Shown here one piece after another: positions 1 through 9,414 of a stretch of DNA of 64,000 nt. How positions within the stretch are numbered: the stretch's first letter is position 1; every line of letters begins with the position of its first letter. Source of the DNA: Rhodobacterales bacterium HKCCA1288 (GTDB taxonomy: Bacteria > Pseudomonadota > Alphaproteobacteria > Rhodobacterales > Rhodobacteraceae); the NCBI GenBank assembly GCA_015693905.1, contig CP065161.1, positions 558,001 through 622,000 on the forward strand, given 5' to 3'. The notes beneath the pieces were generated by a model. The model made no database searches. It saw only the letters and a list, made by a program, of their open reading frames with translations, and was not told the origin of the DNA. A program made the translations under genes and the position numbers.

Positions 1-131
1 TTAGTTTCGCCTTATCGTTGTGCTGTTTGGTTGGCTCCAAACACTGTCAGATTGCGTTAAGTATGAAGATAATTTTGGGAAAATTAAACCCCGATTCCAA
101 ACTGCCAAAATAAAACGTGAAAAAATATATA
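1..131. other. Intergenic, AT-rich; no gene seen
   Basis: An AT-rich stretch between the left edge and the trkH stop codon. I see no coding frame of native composition and no clear terminator hairpin. In related Rhodobacterales the gene after trkH is usually hfq on the same strand, so this may be the hfq upstream region. That is inference, since hfq itself would lie outside the window. Confidence 0.4.
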
Positions 132-1640
132 TTAACCGCGCCAGAACCGTGGCGAGATCAATGCGACCAGCACCAATGTTTCCATCCGCCCCACAATCAT
201 CGCAAAGGCCAGTAACATTTTGGCAAGGTCATTCAAACCCGTGAAGCTGATCGCCGTTTCCCCCCCAACAGCGGCCAAAGGCCCTGTAGTGGTGAGCGCA
301 GAGATGGTCAAAATCATGGCTGTCTCAAAATCGAGGCCCGTGGCCGCCAAAAGACACATGAACAGCGCCATGGAGAGGGTCAAAAGCATGAAAAACACCC
401 ATGCGATATAGGCCCCCTCACGGCGGATGCGCCGCCCCAAGCGGCCTGCGCCCGCGACCGAATGCGGGTGGATCAGTTTCTCGACTTCGCGCAACCCGTG
501 CTTATAGAGCGCGTAAACCCGCAGCAATTTCACCCCGCCCGCCGTGGTCGCAACCCCACCCCCCATCAGGGCCAGACCGATCAACACCATGCCCGGCGCA
601 TCGATGCCCGACCATTGGCTTGCAGCATCCCAGCCTTGGCTGACAAAGCCCGTGGTGGTCAGGAAAGAGGCCACGGTGAAAATGCCCCCCCATAGGGATG
701 CCACTGCATCTGAAAACTGCGCTGTGTCCGTCTCAACGGCGCCAAACCAATGGCGCAGAAACAACAGCGCAGGCACGATCACAATCGCGGCCAAGGCCAG
801 ACGCACTTCACGATCTTTTAACATGCGGCGCGGGTATTCGCGGTTCAACGCATGGGTGAAACTGCGGCGTGACAGGGCAAATATAAAGAAAATCAAAACC
901 ATCGCCTCGGCCCCAACAGAGCCAATTTGACCATTCAAACTGATCCCGGATGTGGACAAGGTTGACATTGCATGGATCAGCGCGGCCAAGCTTTCCGACC
1001 CTGTGATCATCAGCAAAACCCACAAGATAATCGTCAAGGCGATATAGGTCGGGGCCAAGCGGCGTGCATGTTTGACAAGGCGCTGCTCTGGCGAAGCGGC
1101 GCGCATCTGCCCCGCTGATCGGGTCTGAAGCCCCTGCACCTGCGCCTCGGATGTCACCTCATAGCCGCCCAAATTCAGCGGTGCCAAAATCGCAATCGCA
1201 GAGAGCCAGATTAGGAAACCGCCAAACCACGCCACAGTCGCGCGCCACATCACCAACGGATCGCTGAGGCGTTCTGCATCAAAGAAGCTTGCGCCTGTCG
1301 TGGTCAGGCTCGAAACCATATCGATATAGCAGGTGAAAAAGCGGGCATCCTCCATGGCGGCATCCATAGGAAAGGCCAAGATCAGCGGCAAAAGCAGATA
1401 GGCCAAAAGCAAGGTGATCAGCTGTGTCCACCCCGTTTGCACCCGCGCGGAACTGGTGGTCACAAACCCAAGAAGCATTGCCAGAATGAAGAATAAAATT
1501 GCGCTGTAAAAGAAGACGCGGCTTGTTGGCATGTCGTCTTGCCCCAAAGCCACGATTGAGGGCAATAACATCGCCGCTGCTGAAATCCCGATGAGGACAA
1601 CGAACAGCGGCAGTTTAGCGATGCTTTGACCAATGCTCAT
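132..1640 (-). CDS. trkH: Trk potassium uptake system membrane subunit TrkH
   Basis: Inner-membrane ion-conducting subunit of the Trk potassium uptake system, working with cytoplasmic TrkA. The 502-residue product is hydrophobic throughout and carries the four pore-loop signatures of the TrkH/KtrB family. These read TTTGAS near residue 113, STSGIS in the second repeat, TTTGFV in the third and TTTGPL in the fourth; the glycines line the selectivity filter. I chose the ATG at 1640. An in-frame GTG 24 bases upstream (1664) is possible but lies inside a 13-bp tandem repeat. Neither start has a strong ribosome site. It lies 37 nt or more downstream of trkA on the same strand, probably cotranscribed with it. 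Family assignment is secure; only the start is uncertain. Confidence 0.93.
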   Translation of the reverse strand: MSIGQSIAKLPLFVVLIGISAAAMLLPSIVALGQDDMPTSRVFFYSAILFFILAMLLGFVTTSSARVQTGWTQLITLLLAYLLLPLILAFPMDAAMEDARFFTCYIDMVSSLTTTGASFFDAERLSDPLVMWRATVAWFGGFLIWLSAIAILAPLNLGGYEVTSEAQVQGLQTRSAGQMRAASPEQRLVKHARRLAPTYIALTIILWVLLMITGSESLAALIHAMSTLSTSGISLNGQIGSVGAEAMVLIFFIFALSRRSFTHALNREYPRRMLKDREVRLALAAIVIVPALLFLRHWFGAVETDTAQFSDAVASLWGGIFTVASFLTTTGFVSQGWDAASQWSGIDAPGMVLIGLALMGGGVATTAGGVKLLRVYALYKHGLREVEKLIHPHSVAGAGRLGRRIRREGAYIAWVFFMLLTLSMALFMCLLAATGLDFETAMILTISALTTTGPLAAVGGETAISFTGLNDLAKMLLAFAMIVGRMETLVLVALISPRFWRG

Positions 1641-1641
1641 A

Positions 1642-1673
1642 CTGACTTCACGGGCTGACTTCACGGGCTGACT
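1642..1673 (-). repeat. 13-bp tandem duplication at the trkH translation start
   Basis: On the minus strand the unit AGTCAGCCCGTGA occurs twice head to tail (plus-strand 48-60 and 61-73 of the 1600s) with a partial third copy reaching the ATG at 1640. The unit is not a multiple of three, so gain or loss of one copy would move the alternative GTG start out of frame and leave the ATG frame intact. Directly read from the sequence; the functional effect is unknown. Confidence 0.85.
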
Positions 1674-1700
1674 AGACGGGCGGGCCGCAGCGGCGGCTGC

Positions 1701-3077
1701 TTAAAAGAAATCGACCGAGACTTGTAACAAGGCCTCGACCGCAGGCACATCTTTCGACAAGGCGAACATCACGATAATATCGCCCTCATCCAAACGGGTC
1801 GAGCCTGCAGGGCGGATCACATCCCCCGCTTTCAACAGCGCCCCAACCAAAACGCCCTCGGGGAATTCGATATCGCGGATTTGCTTACCCGCAAGCGGCG
1901 AGGTCGACATTACTTCGGCCTCGATGATCTCGGCCTCGGCATCGCCAATTGAATAAACCCCTTGCACACGGCCATGGCGGATATGGCGCAGGATGCTCGA
2001 CACTGTAGTTGCACGCGGGTTGACATAGGCATCAATGTCCAATGGGCCCATCATCGGCACCATAGTAGGATCATTCACAAGCGCAATCGCCATCCCTGCC
2101 CCTTCGGCCTTGGCGCGCACAGAGGCGAGAAGGTTGGTTTTATCGTCATCCGTGACGCAAAGAACGGCATCGGATTTATCAATCCCCGCCTCGCGCAGGA
2201 TCTCGATATCCATGCCATCGCCATAAAGCACGATGGAGCGTTCCAACGCATCTGCCGCCCGTTCAGCGCGGGCGCGATTGGCCTCGATCAGACGCACGCG
2301 GGGACGATGTGCAGCACTTTCCAATTTGCGCGCAACAGCAAGCCCCACATTGCCCCCGCCAATGATCACCACACGTTCTTGACGCGATTGCGTTTTGCCA
2401 AAAATCTCAAGGGTGCGCGCCGCATCATCCGTATGGGTAAAGACGTAAATCTGATCCCCTGCAAAAAGCTGATCGCGGGGTTCGGGGGCAAAAAGCGTGC
2501 CGTCACGGCGCACCCCCACGACCATCGCGCGCAAGGTCGAGAACAATTCCGTCAACTGACGCAACGGGGTTTCCAAAACGGGGCTGTCATCCTCAAGCTG
2601 AATACCGAGCAGCTGCACCTTGCCGCTGAGGAATACCTCGGACTCAAAACTTGCGGGTTGTGACAAACGGCGCAATGCGGCCTCGGCCACCTCGCGTTCG
2701 GGGGAAATTACAACATCAATGGGCAGGTGATCCCTACGATAGAGATCGGAATAGTCCGCCTTGAGGTAGGATTGCGCACGCAATCGCGCGATTTTGCGCG
2801 GAACCCCAAAGACCGAGTGCGCCACCTGACAGGTGACCATGTTCACCTCGTCAGAATAGGTAGCTGCGATAACCATATCGGCATCGCGCGCCCCTGCGCG
2901 CTCAAGCACATCGGGGTGGCTGGCAAACCCCGTGAGGCCCTGCACATCCAACGTATCGGTCGCACGGCGCACCAATTCGGGGTTGTTATCCACCACCGTT
3001 ACATCGTTGCTTTCGCCTGAAAGATGTCGCGCAATTTGCCAACCCACTTGGCCCGCGCCACAAATGATGACTTTCAT
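1701..3077 (-). CDS. trkA: Trk potassium uptake regulatory subunit TrkA
   Basis: Peripheral NAD(H)-binding regulator that gates TrkH. It has the full-length 458-residue architecture of two tandem RCK modules. The first Rossmann fold has GAGQVGWQIA at residues 7-16 and the second GGGNVGLAVA near 240-249; each is followed by a TrkA-C ligand-binding domain (about 140-225 and 370-455). The ATG start is preceded by a GGGAAAG ribosome site. It lies between ntrX (108-bp gap) and trkH. The link of trk genes to ntrX/ntrY is a common arrangement in alphaproteobacteria. A short hairpin (GCAGC/GCTGC, 1687-1700) sits just behind the stop codon. Confidence 0.95.
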   Translation of the reverse strand: MKVIICGAGQVGWQIARHLSGESNDVTVVDNNPELVRRATDTLDVQGLTGFASHPDVLERAGARDADMVIAATYSDEVNMVTCQVAHSVFGVPRKIARLRAQSYLKADYSDLYRRDHLPIDVVISPEREVAEAALRRLSQPASFESEVFLSGKVQLLGIQLEDDSPVLETPLRQLTELFSTLRAMVVGVRRDGTLFAPEPRDQLFAGDQIYVFTHTDDAARTLEIFGKTQSRQERVVIIGGGNVGLAVARKLESAAHRPRVRLIEANRARAERAADALERSIVLYGDGMDIEILREAGIDKSDAVLCVTDDDKTNLLASVRAKAEGAGMAIALVNDPTMVPMMGPLDIDAYVNPRATTVSSILRHIRHGRVQGVYSIGDAEAEIIEAEVMSTSPLAGKQIRDIEFPEGVLVGALLKAGDVIRPAGSTRLDEGDIIVMFALSKDVPAVEALLQVSVDFF

Positions 3078-3185
3078 CTTTCCCGTATCCTTACGCGATA
3101 ACGTTCAGTGCGCCTTCAAGGGGATCAGGATTGGCAGAAACCCAGCACGGGGTCAATTACCAATACCCACCCTTACGCTTGTGGC

Positions 3186-4574
3186 TCACTCCACCTCTTC
3201 GCCCGATTGCGTCTTGCCAGATGTCACCACGCCGAGCGATTTCAGCTTGCGGTGCAGCGCGCTGCGCTCCATCCCGACAAAGCCCGCAGTTCGGCTGATA
3301 TTGCCGCCAAAGCGGTTGATCTGGGCCATCAGATATTGCCGTTCGAACAATTCACGCGCCTCGCGCAACGGCAGCATGGTCAAACCCGGTGAGAGGCTGG
3401 CCTCACTGGTGCCTAATTTTCCTTCATCGCTCATGGGAAGATCATCCAAGCTGATCGGGCCTGTCCCTTCGCCCAAGATCAAGACGCGCTCGATCAAGTT
3501 GCGCAATTGGCGCACATTGCCTGGCCAACGCATGGTTTGCAAAGTTGCCATCGCATCATCGGCAATTTTGCGCAAAGCCAGACCTTGCTCGCGGTGGAAC
3601 ATCTCGATGAAATATTCAGCCAAGATCGGAATATCTTCGCTGCGCGCCTCAAGGCTTGGCACCTCAATCGGCACAACATTGAGGCGGTGATACAGCTCCT
3701 CGCGGAAGCGACCTTCGGAAATTTCGTTCGGCAGATGTTTTGTCGTTGAGGAAATCACCCGCAAATCCACATGCACCTTTGAAGCACCGCCAACGCGGGT
3801 AAAGGCCTGATCGACCAAAACCCGCAAGATTTTCGACTGCGTGCCAAGGGGCATATCTGCCACCTCATCAAGCAGCAAAACACCGCCATTTGCCTGCTCA
3901 AGCAACCCCTGCTCAACCCCGCGTTCGGGGCTTTCGCGGCCAAACAGCACCACCTCCATCTGATCAGGTGCAATCGCGGCACAGGCCACAGTGACAAAAG
4001 GCCCGTCCGAACGGTTAGAATGTGCATGAATATAGCGCGCGGCCATCTCCTTGCCGCTGCCCGCAGGGCCTGTCAGCATCACGCGACCATTGGATTTCGT
4101 GACCTTATCCAATTGCGATTTGAGATTGCGGAAGGTGGCAGATTGCCCAAGCATTTCGCCAACCCGCGTCTCGCCACGCTTCAGTGCCGAATTCTCGCGG
4201 CGCAGTTTGGACGTCTCCATCGCGCGGCGAATGACCACCAAGAGCTGATCAATATTAAAGGGCTTTTCAATAAAATCATAAGCCCCCTGTTTAATCGCAG
4301 CCACCGCGATTTCGATATTCCCATGACCGGAAATGATGACCACGGGCACCTCTGGCATATCGCGCTTGACTGTTTTGAGGATATCAATCCCATCCATATG
4401 GCTGTCTTTGAGCCAAATATCGAGGATGATCAGCGCGGGCAGCTCTTGCTGCAATTGCGCCATGCATTCATCGGAATTTCCCGCCATGCGCGTGGAAAAC
4501 CCCTCATCCTGCAGAATATCGCAAACCAATTCGCGAATATCACGCTCATCATCGACAACAAGTATATCAGCCAT
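3186..4574 (-). CDS. ntrX: Response regulator NtrX (AAA+, lacks GAFTGA loop)
   Basis: Response regulator partner of NtrY, implicated in nitrogen, redox and envelope control in alphaproteobacteria. The receiver domain (1-120) has the phospho-acceptor Asp near residue 52. The AAA+ domain has Walker A GPAGSGKE at about 169-176 and Walker B LLLDEV near 233-238. The C terminus is a Fis-type helix-turn-helix (NISRTAGF onward, about 425-450). Where sigma54 activators carry GAFTGA, this protein reads roughly RESPERGVEQG. It is therefore unlikely to remodel sigma54 holoenzyme and may act as a conventional DNA-binding regulator (inference). GAGGGG precedes the ATG. It is 13 nt downstream of ntrY, so cotranscribed. 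Confidence 0.94.
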   Translation of the reverse strand: MADILVVDDERDIRELVCDILQDEGFSTRMAGNSDECMAQLQQELPALIILDIWLKDSHMDGIDILKTVKRDMPEVPVVIISGHGNIEIAVAAIKQGAYDFIEKPFNIDQLLVVIRRAMETSKLRRENSALKRGETRVGEMLGQSATFRNLKSQLDKVTKSNGRVMLTGPAGSGKEMAARYIHAHSNRSDGPFVTVACAAIAPDQMEVVLFGRESPERGVEQGLLEQANGGVLLLDEVADMPLGTQSKILRVLVDQAFTRVGGASKVHVDLRVISSTTKHLPNEISEGRFREELYHRLNVVPIEVPSLEARSEDIPILAEYFIEMFHREQGLALRKIADDAMATLQTMRWPGNVRQLRNLIERVLILGEGTGPISLDDLPMSDEGKLGTSEASLSPGLTMLPLREARELFERQYLMAQINRFGGNISRTAGFVGMERSALHRKLKSLGVVTSGKTQSGEEVE

Positions 4575-4587
4575 GAATACCCCTCAT

Positions 4588-6915
4588 TTAGCCAATCATT
4601 AACGGCAGGTGGATCACCGCCTGCGCTCCTTGATGCGCGCCATCCCCAAATGGCGGCGCATCTCTCAATTCTAGGCTTGCGCCATGTTCTTCGATTATTT
4701 TTTTCACAATCGGCAGGCCAAGCCCTGTCCCCTTTTCACGGGTGGTGACGTAGGGCTCAAAGAGGCGCGCACGGTCTTCGGGCAGGCCTATTCCATTGTC
4801 GCTGATTGTAATTTTCAGCACGGGCTGCGCTGCACCAGTCTCGACCACCAAATCCACGCGGATCTCGCCGTGATGGGGCGTTTGTGGATGTTTCTCGCAA
4901 TATGTTTCGATGGCCTCGCCCGCGTTTTTGATCAAATTGGTAAAGGCTTGCCCGATCATGGTTGCGTCAATCTCGGCCCAAATCTCGCCTTCGGGCTTTG
5001 TCAGGGTGATCTCAACCTCAGGCTGACCTGCGCGTTGAAGGGTCACAACCCCCTCCAACAGCTTGGCGATATCCTCACGGCGGCGGCTTGGTTCAGGCAT
5101 ACGCGCAAAGCGCGAGAACTCATCCACAATATGGGCCAGATCATTGGTCTGGCGCACGATCACATCGGTCAACTCTTTAAGGCTTTGACCGTCTTCTTCG
5201 GGCAAAATCTTGGTAAATTTACGCGCCGCACGTTCCGCTGACAAACGAATAGGGGTGAGTGGGTTTTTGATCTCATGTGCAATGCGCCGCGCGACATCGC
5301 CCCATGCGGCCATGCGCTGTGCCGCGACCAAATCGCTGACATCATCAAATGCAACCACATATCCCTCAATCGCGCCATCACTGCGCCCCCGCACCGCGAT
5401 GCGCACCAAAAGCGTCTCTTGCGCCCCATTACGGGTGAGGCGCAATTCCTCTTGCAACGTATCGCTGCCCCGTTCCCGCAAGCGCGAGGGCAGATCAGCA
5501 AATTCTGGCACAAGCGCCGCCAAGGCACCGTGATGCTGCAATTCATCCTCAGACAGGCTCAAAAGCCGCTGCGCAGAGCGGTTGATAAACTCAACATCGC
5601 CCTCTGCTGTGACACCAATCACGCCAGCCGTAACCGACCCAAGCACACTATCAAAGAGGCGTCTTTGCCCCTCGGTTCTGTCATTTTGTTCAACCAAGCG
5701 ATCGCGCTGCGCCTTAAGTTGCAGGGTCATCTGGTTAAACACGCGACCAAGCGTTGCGATTTCATCCCCGCTTTTTTCTTCAGGCACGCGCGCCTCAAGA
5801 TCACCGTCACCGATCCGCTCAGCAGCGGCGGCCAACCGCCCCACGGGACGCGACAGACGTTCGGCAAACCACAGCCCCAACCAAATGGCCGCCATGATCA
5901 CAATCAGAGCAAAGCCAATATAGAGCAGGCCAAATTCGAATAAAACGCGCCCGCGCTCATTTTCCAATTGCCTGTAAAGCTGCACAGTTTGTTGGGTTTC
6001 ATCGAGCAGCGACATAATCTGCCCATCCACCTCGCGGCTGACATAGAGATAGCGGTCAAGATATTGCGAGAGCTTCAGCAGGGCGCGGAACTCATTTTGG
6101 GCGCGATCTTCGATCAACACGACCTCACCCTCAGCCGCACGGATAAGATCAGCGTCACTGGGTTGATCATAATCAAACAAATACGAGCGTTCGCCGCGCG
6201 CGCGAATTTCGCCTGTTGCACTGATCACATAAGCCTCGCGCAGACCACGCTGAATAAGGCCCTGCCCCTGCCCCAAAAGGCGGCGAAGGTCGCCATCGGT
6301 GGTAGCCCCGTCATTGCGTGCGGCATTGTCCAAAAAGGCCGCAAGGGCGCGCGCATCTTCGTCTAAATCCGTGCGATGTTCTTGCTGATAGGCGATGGCG
6401 GCATCCACCGAATTGCCAAGTGCGCCTGAAACGCGGGTCGAAAACCATCCTTCAAGTCCCATGTTCAGGGTGATGGTTGCAAAAACCGCTACCAAAATGG
6501 TCGGCAAAAGTGCAACAATCGCAAAGACGCCTGTCAGGCGCATATGCAATCGCGATCCTTGCGAGCGGCTGCGCCGTGCTGCGATCATCCGCACCACTTG
6601 GCGCGCCACGAGCGCGGCGATTACAAGAATGTAGACCAAATCCGCCAACAAGATTAGGCGCAAGGCAGGCGAAGAGGCTAAATCGCCAAGCGGGCCAAGC
6701 ACCAAAAATGTCAGAAGTGCCAATACAGGCCCGAGCGTTACAAGCCCCAACGTGCCCGCATTGCGCAAGCGCTTGGTGCTTTGTAACAGGATCAATCGGC
6801 GCCAAGCCGATATCGCCTTATCATTTGATGGCTTTGCCACCTGCCCCGCCTGTATTTTACGCGGCCCCGAAACGCGGCCACGAATTTCGCCTGACGCGCG
6901 CCATATGTCGCCCAT
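4588..6915 (-). CDS. ntrY: Nitrogen-regulation sensor histidine kinase NtrY
   Basis: Membrane-bound sensor kinase for NtrX. The 775-residue chain has an N-terminal cluster of hydrophobic segments (about 55-105 and 125-150), an extracytoplasmic region (155-325) and a further membrane segment (328-350). These are followed by HAMP (350-405), PAS (415-535) and the dimerisation/phospho-acceptor motif AHEIKNPLTP with His 547. The ATPase domain has the N-box (NLIKNAGEA), DNGIGLP and GTGLGL motifs. The ATG at 6915 follows the ntrC stop by 21 nt. The first roughly 45 residues are charged and poorly conserved-looking, so an internal start is possible. Part of the dusB-ntrBC-ntrYX run. Confidence 0.95.
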   Translation of the reverse strand: MGDIWRASGEIRGRVSGPRKIQAGQVAKPSNDKAISAWRRLILLQSTKRLRNAGTLGLVTLGPVLALLTFLVLGPLGDLASSPALRLILLADLVYILVIAALVARQVVRMIAARRSRSQGSRLHMRLTGVFAIVALLPTILVAVFATITLNMGLEGWFSTRVSGALGNSVDAAIAYQQEHRTDLDEDARALAAFLDNAARNDGATTDGDLRRLLGQGQGLIQRGLREAYVISATGEIRARGERSYLFDYDQPSDADLIRAAEGEVVLIEDRAQNEFRALLKLSQYLDRYLYVSREVDGQIMSLLDETQQTVQLYRQLENERGRVLFEFGLLYIGFALIVIMAAIWLGLWFAERLSRPVGRLAAAAERIGDGDLEARVPEEKSGDEIATLGRVFNQMTLQLKAQRDRLVEQNDRTEGQRRLFDSVLGSVTAGVIGVTAEGDVEFINRSAQRLLSLSEDELQHHGALAALVPEFADLPSRLRERGSDTLQEELRLTRNGAQETLLVRIAVRGRSDGAIEGYVVAFDDVSDLVAAQRMAAWGDVARRIAHEIKNPLTPIRLSAERAARKFTKILPEEDGQSLKELTDVIVRQTNDLAHIVDEFSRFARMPEPSRRREDIAKLLEGVVTLQRAGQPEVEITLTKPEGEIWAEIDATMIGQAFTNLIKNAGEAIETYCEKHPQTPHHGEIRVDLVVETGAAQPVLKITISDNGIGLPEDRARLFEPYVTTREKGTGLGLPIVKKIIEEHGASLELRDAPPFGDGAHQGAQAVIHLPLMIG

Positions 6916-6936
6916 ATGTCACGCCCTGTGGCGGGT

Positions 6937-8331
6937 TTACATCAATTTGCGCCGCCGTGTCACGCGTATATCGAGATCAGAGACTTTCTTTCTGAGGGTA
7001 TTTCGATTGATCCCGAGCAAATCAGCACATTTCGCCTGATTGCCGCCCGTGGCCTCAAGCGCAATTTCCAAAAGTGGCGTTTCCACTTCGCGCAGGATTC
7101 GTGCGTGCAAGCCTGGGGGCGGCAAAACACCGCCGTGAAGATCAAAATAACGCCGCAAATGCTTGGCCACAGAGGCGGATAAACGATCCCCATCGCCGCC
7201 GCCTGTTAATGGCTCCATCGCGGGCTGGTTGCCAAGCACAATTTGCAATTCGGCACGCGCGATTTCTTCGCCCTGTCCTGTGACCACCAAACGGCGAATG
7301 GTATTTTCCAATTGCCGCACATTTCCCGGCCATGAATAGGCACGCATCAATTCAACCGCATCATCAGACAAGCGGCGCAAGGGCATGCCATCGCGTTCAG
7401 CGCGGATCAAGAAATGCTCGGCCAAAAGCGCAATATCATCCACCCTTTCGCGCAAGGAGGGCACAGAAATCGACACGCCCCCAAGGCGGTAGAATAAATC
7501 TTGACGGAAATCGCCTGCATCCATTTTTTCGGACAGATCGCGCTGGCTTGTGGCCATCACACGGGCATCATTCTCGCGCATCGTGTCAAGCAGACGCACG
7601 ATACGGGCCTGCGCCTCATCGCTGAGATCAGACACCTCATCAAACAGGATCGAGCCGCCCTTGGCCCGCGCAAGCAGCGTGGATGGCCCATCGACCCCCT
7701 CAAGATCATCGGCGCTCGCCACAACAAAAGGCAGCGTACGGCGGTCTGAAAAATCATGGATCGCCCGTGCAATCAGGCTTTTGCCCGTGCCGCTTTCGCC
7801 AGAAATCAGAACGGGCAGATCGGTGTTCATCACCCGCGCAACCAATCGATAGAGCGCCTGCATCGCTGCCGTGCGCCCCACAAGCGGCAGATCATGCTGC
7901 GCGACAGTGGCGCGCGCCTCACCATCAGCGCCAGTATCCCGCGCAGGCGGCGCAACGGCGGCCCGCCGTTTTTGATCCAGCGCGCGGGCCGCGCGTTTCA
8001 TCAAATCTGGCAAGTCAAAGGGTTTAGGCAAATAATCATAGGCATCTTTTTCGGTGGCTTGGATCGCCGTCATGATCGTGTTTTGGGCCGATATGATGAT
8101 GACCGGCAGGCCGGGGCGCGTTTCGGTGATCTTCGGCAATGTCTCAAGGCCGTTGCCATCTGGCATGACCACATCGGATATCACCAGATCACCCTTGCCT
8201 TCTTCGACCCACCGCATCAGCGTCATCAAGCTAGAGGTTGCGTGAACCTTGCACCCTGCCCGCGTCAACGCCTGCGTCAATACAGTGCGGATTGTGCGGT
8301 CATCATCTGCAACCAGAACGGTGCCATCCAT
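6937..8331 (-). CDS. ntrC: Nitrogen regulation response regulator NtrC, sigma54-independent type
   Basis: Transcription activator phosphorylated by NtrB under nitrogen limitation. The receiver domain has Asp 53 in SDVVMPDG. The AAA+ core has Walker A GESGTGKS at 178-185 and Walker B SILFDEV near 227-233. The C terminus carries the Fis-type HTH ([19 protein letters not shown]). The stretch between residues 200 and 225, where sigma54 activators carry GAFTGA, is shortened and reads [16 protein letters not shown]. Loss of this loop is the known hallmark of Rhodobacter NtrC, which activates sigma70 promoters. It lies 15 nt downstream of ntrB in the same operon. Confidence 0.95.
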   Translation of the reverse strand: MDGTVLVADDDRTIRTVLTQALTRAGCKVHATSSLMTLMRWVEEGKGDLVISDVVMPDGNGLETLPKITETRPGLPVIIISAQNTIMTAIQATEKDAYDYLPKPFDLPDLMKRAARALDQKRRAAVAPPARDTGADGEARATVAQHDLPLVGRTAAMQALYRLVARVMNTDLPVLISGESGTGKSLIARAIHDFSDRRTLPFVVASADDLEGVDGPSTLLARAKGGSILFDEVSDLSDEAQARIVRLLDTMRENDARVMATSQRDLSEKMDAGDFRQDLFYRLGGVSISVPSLRERVDDIALLAEHFLIRAERDGMPLRRLSDDAVELMRAYSWPGNVRQLENTIRRLVVTGQGEEIARAELQIVLGNQPAMEPLTGGGDGDRLSASVAKHLRRYFDLHGGVLPPPGLHARILREVETPLLEIALEATGGNQAKCADLLGINRNTLRKKVSDLDIRVTRRRKLM

Positions 8332-8346
8332 CGTCTCAACTCCTAC

Positions 8347-9414
8347 TCACACGCCGCGCGGCGCGATTGGCAAAGATATCCGAAACACTGTTCGGCCTGG
8401 CACGCTGTCCAGCGCGATCCAGCCATCGTGGTCGGAAATGATTTTAGAAACCAAGGCAAGGCCAAGCCCCGTGCCATTTTCGCGCCCCGATACGAAGGGT
8501 TCAAAAATTTCGCTTTGACGCTCGGGCGCAATGCCTGGGCCATCGTCAATGATCTCGACCTGCAGGGGCATAGACGCGGCGCTGCCATCGCGCTTGCGCA
8601 GTCGCAAGCCTGCCTCGTAAAAACTGCGAATGGTGATTGTGCCCCCTTCACGGCCCGCTTCGGCGGCGTTTTTCAAAAGGTTCAAGAACACCTGCAAAAT
8701 CTGATCCGAGTCCACCCAAGTCGGCGGCAAAGACGGGTCATATTGATCCAAAATGCGCATATGCGCAGCAAACCCCACCGCCGCAGATTTGCGCGCGCGA
8801 TCAAGGATATCGTGGATATTTACCGCCTTACATTCAGGCGGGCGCAGGTTTCCGAATTCTTCGACCTGCTCAAGCAGTTTTACGATACGCCGCGTTTCCT
8901 CTACGATGAGATCGGTCAACTCGCGGTCTTCGCCGCTGGCATTCATCGATATCAACTGCGCGGCACCCGTGATGCCTGCAAGTGGGTTTTTGATCTCATG
9001 GGCCAGCATCTCGGCCATACCAATGGCTGACCGCGCGGCGGATTTACTGACCAAGCCCCGATCAAGCCGCCCCGCCAATTCGCGGCTTTCAAGCAGCATC
9101 ATCACCTGATCGCCCCCCTCGCTCACAGGGGCAAGCTGCACGTCACAAGATACTGGTTTTTTAGATCCCGTGCCAACATCCACACCGCCCACAAAAAGCG
9201 CGGATTGACCTTGACGCACGCGGGCCAATGCCTCCTCCATCGGGGCATCCACAAAGACGCGATCCCAGACTGGGTTGCCTGTCAAACTGCGCTCTGAGGC
9301 GTTCAGAAATGTCTCAGCCGCAGGATTGACCGATAGGATCAAATCGCCCCCGTCAATGATCAGCACGGGGATTGGCAAGGATGACCAGATCATATCAGAG
9401 GTTACAGGGCTCAT
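8347..9414 (-). CDS. ntrB: Nitrogen regulation sensor kinase NtrB
   Basis: Cytoplasmic histidine kinase/phosphatase for NtrC, expected to be controlled by PII proteins. The 355 residues comprise an N-terminal PAS domain (about 10-115), the phospho-acceptor motif LAHEIKNPLAG with His 139, and a HATPase_c domain with NLLKNAAEAG, DDGPGIAP and GTGLGLALV. No membrane segment is visible, as expected for NtrB. The start codon overlaps the dusB stop (ATGA), indicating translational coupling with dusB. Confidence 0.95.
   Translation of the reverse strand: MSPVTSDMIWSSLPIPVLIIDGGDLILSVNPAAETFLNASERSLTGNPVWDRVFVDAPMEEALARVRQGQSALFVGGVDVGTGSKKPVSCDVQLAPVSEGGDQVMMLLESRELAGRLDRGLVSKSAARSAIGMAEMLAHEIKNPLAGITGAAQLISMNASGEDRELTDLIVEETRRIVKLLEQVEEFGNLRPPECKAVNIHDILDRARKSAAVGFAAHMRILDQYDPSLPPTWVDSDQILQVFLNLLKNAAEAGREGGTITIRSFYEAGLRLRKRDGSAASMPLQVEIIDDGPGIAPERQSEIFEPFVSGRENGTGLGLALVSKIISDHDGWIALDSVPGRTVFRISLPIAPRGV

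Noticed and set aside
1962-2663. Plus-strand frame of 233 codons inside trkA
   Set aside because: Antisense shadow of trkA, whose two RCK domains are complete.
7756-9030. Long plus-strand frame opposite ntrB/ntrC (424 codons)
   Set aside because: Antisense shadow of two unmistakable genes. The translated product is rich in His/Arg/Gln and has no domain pattern.
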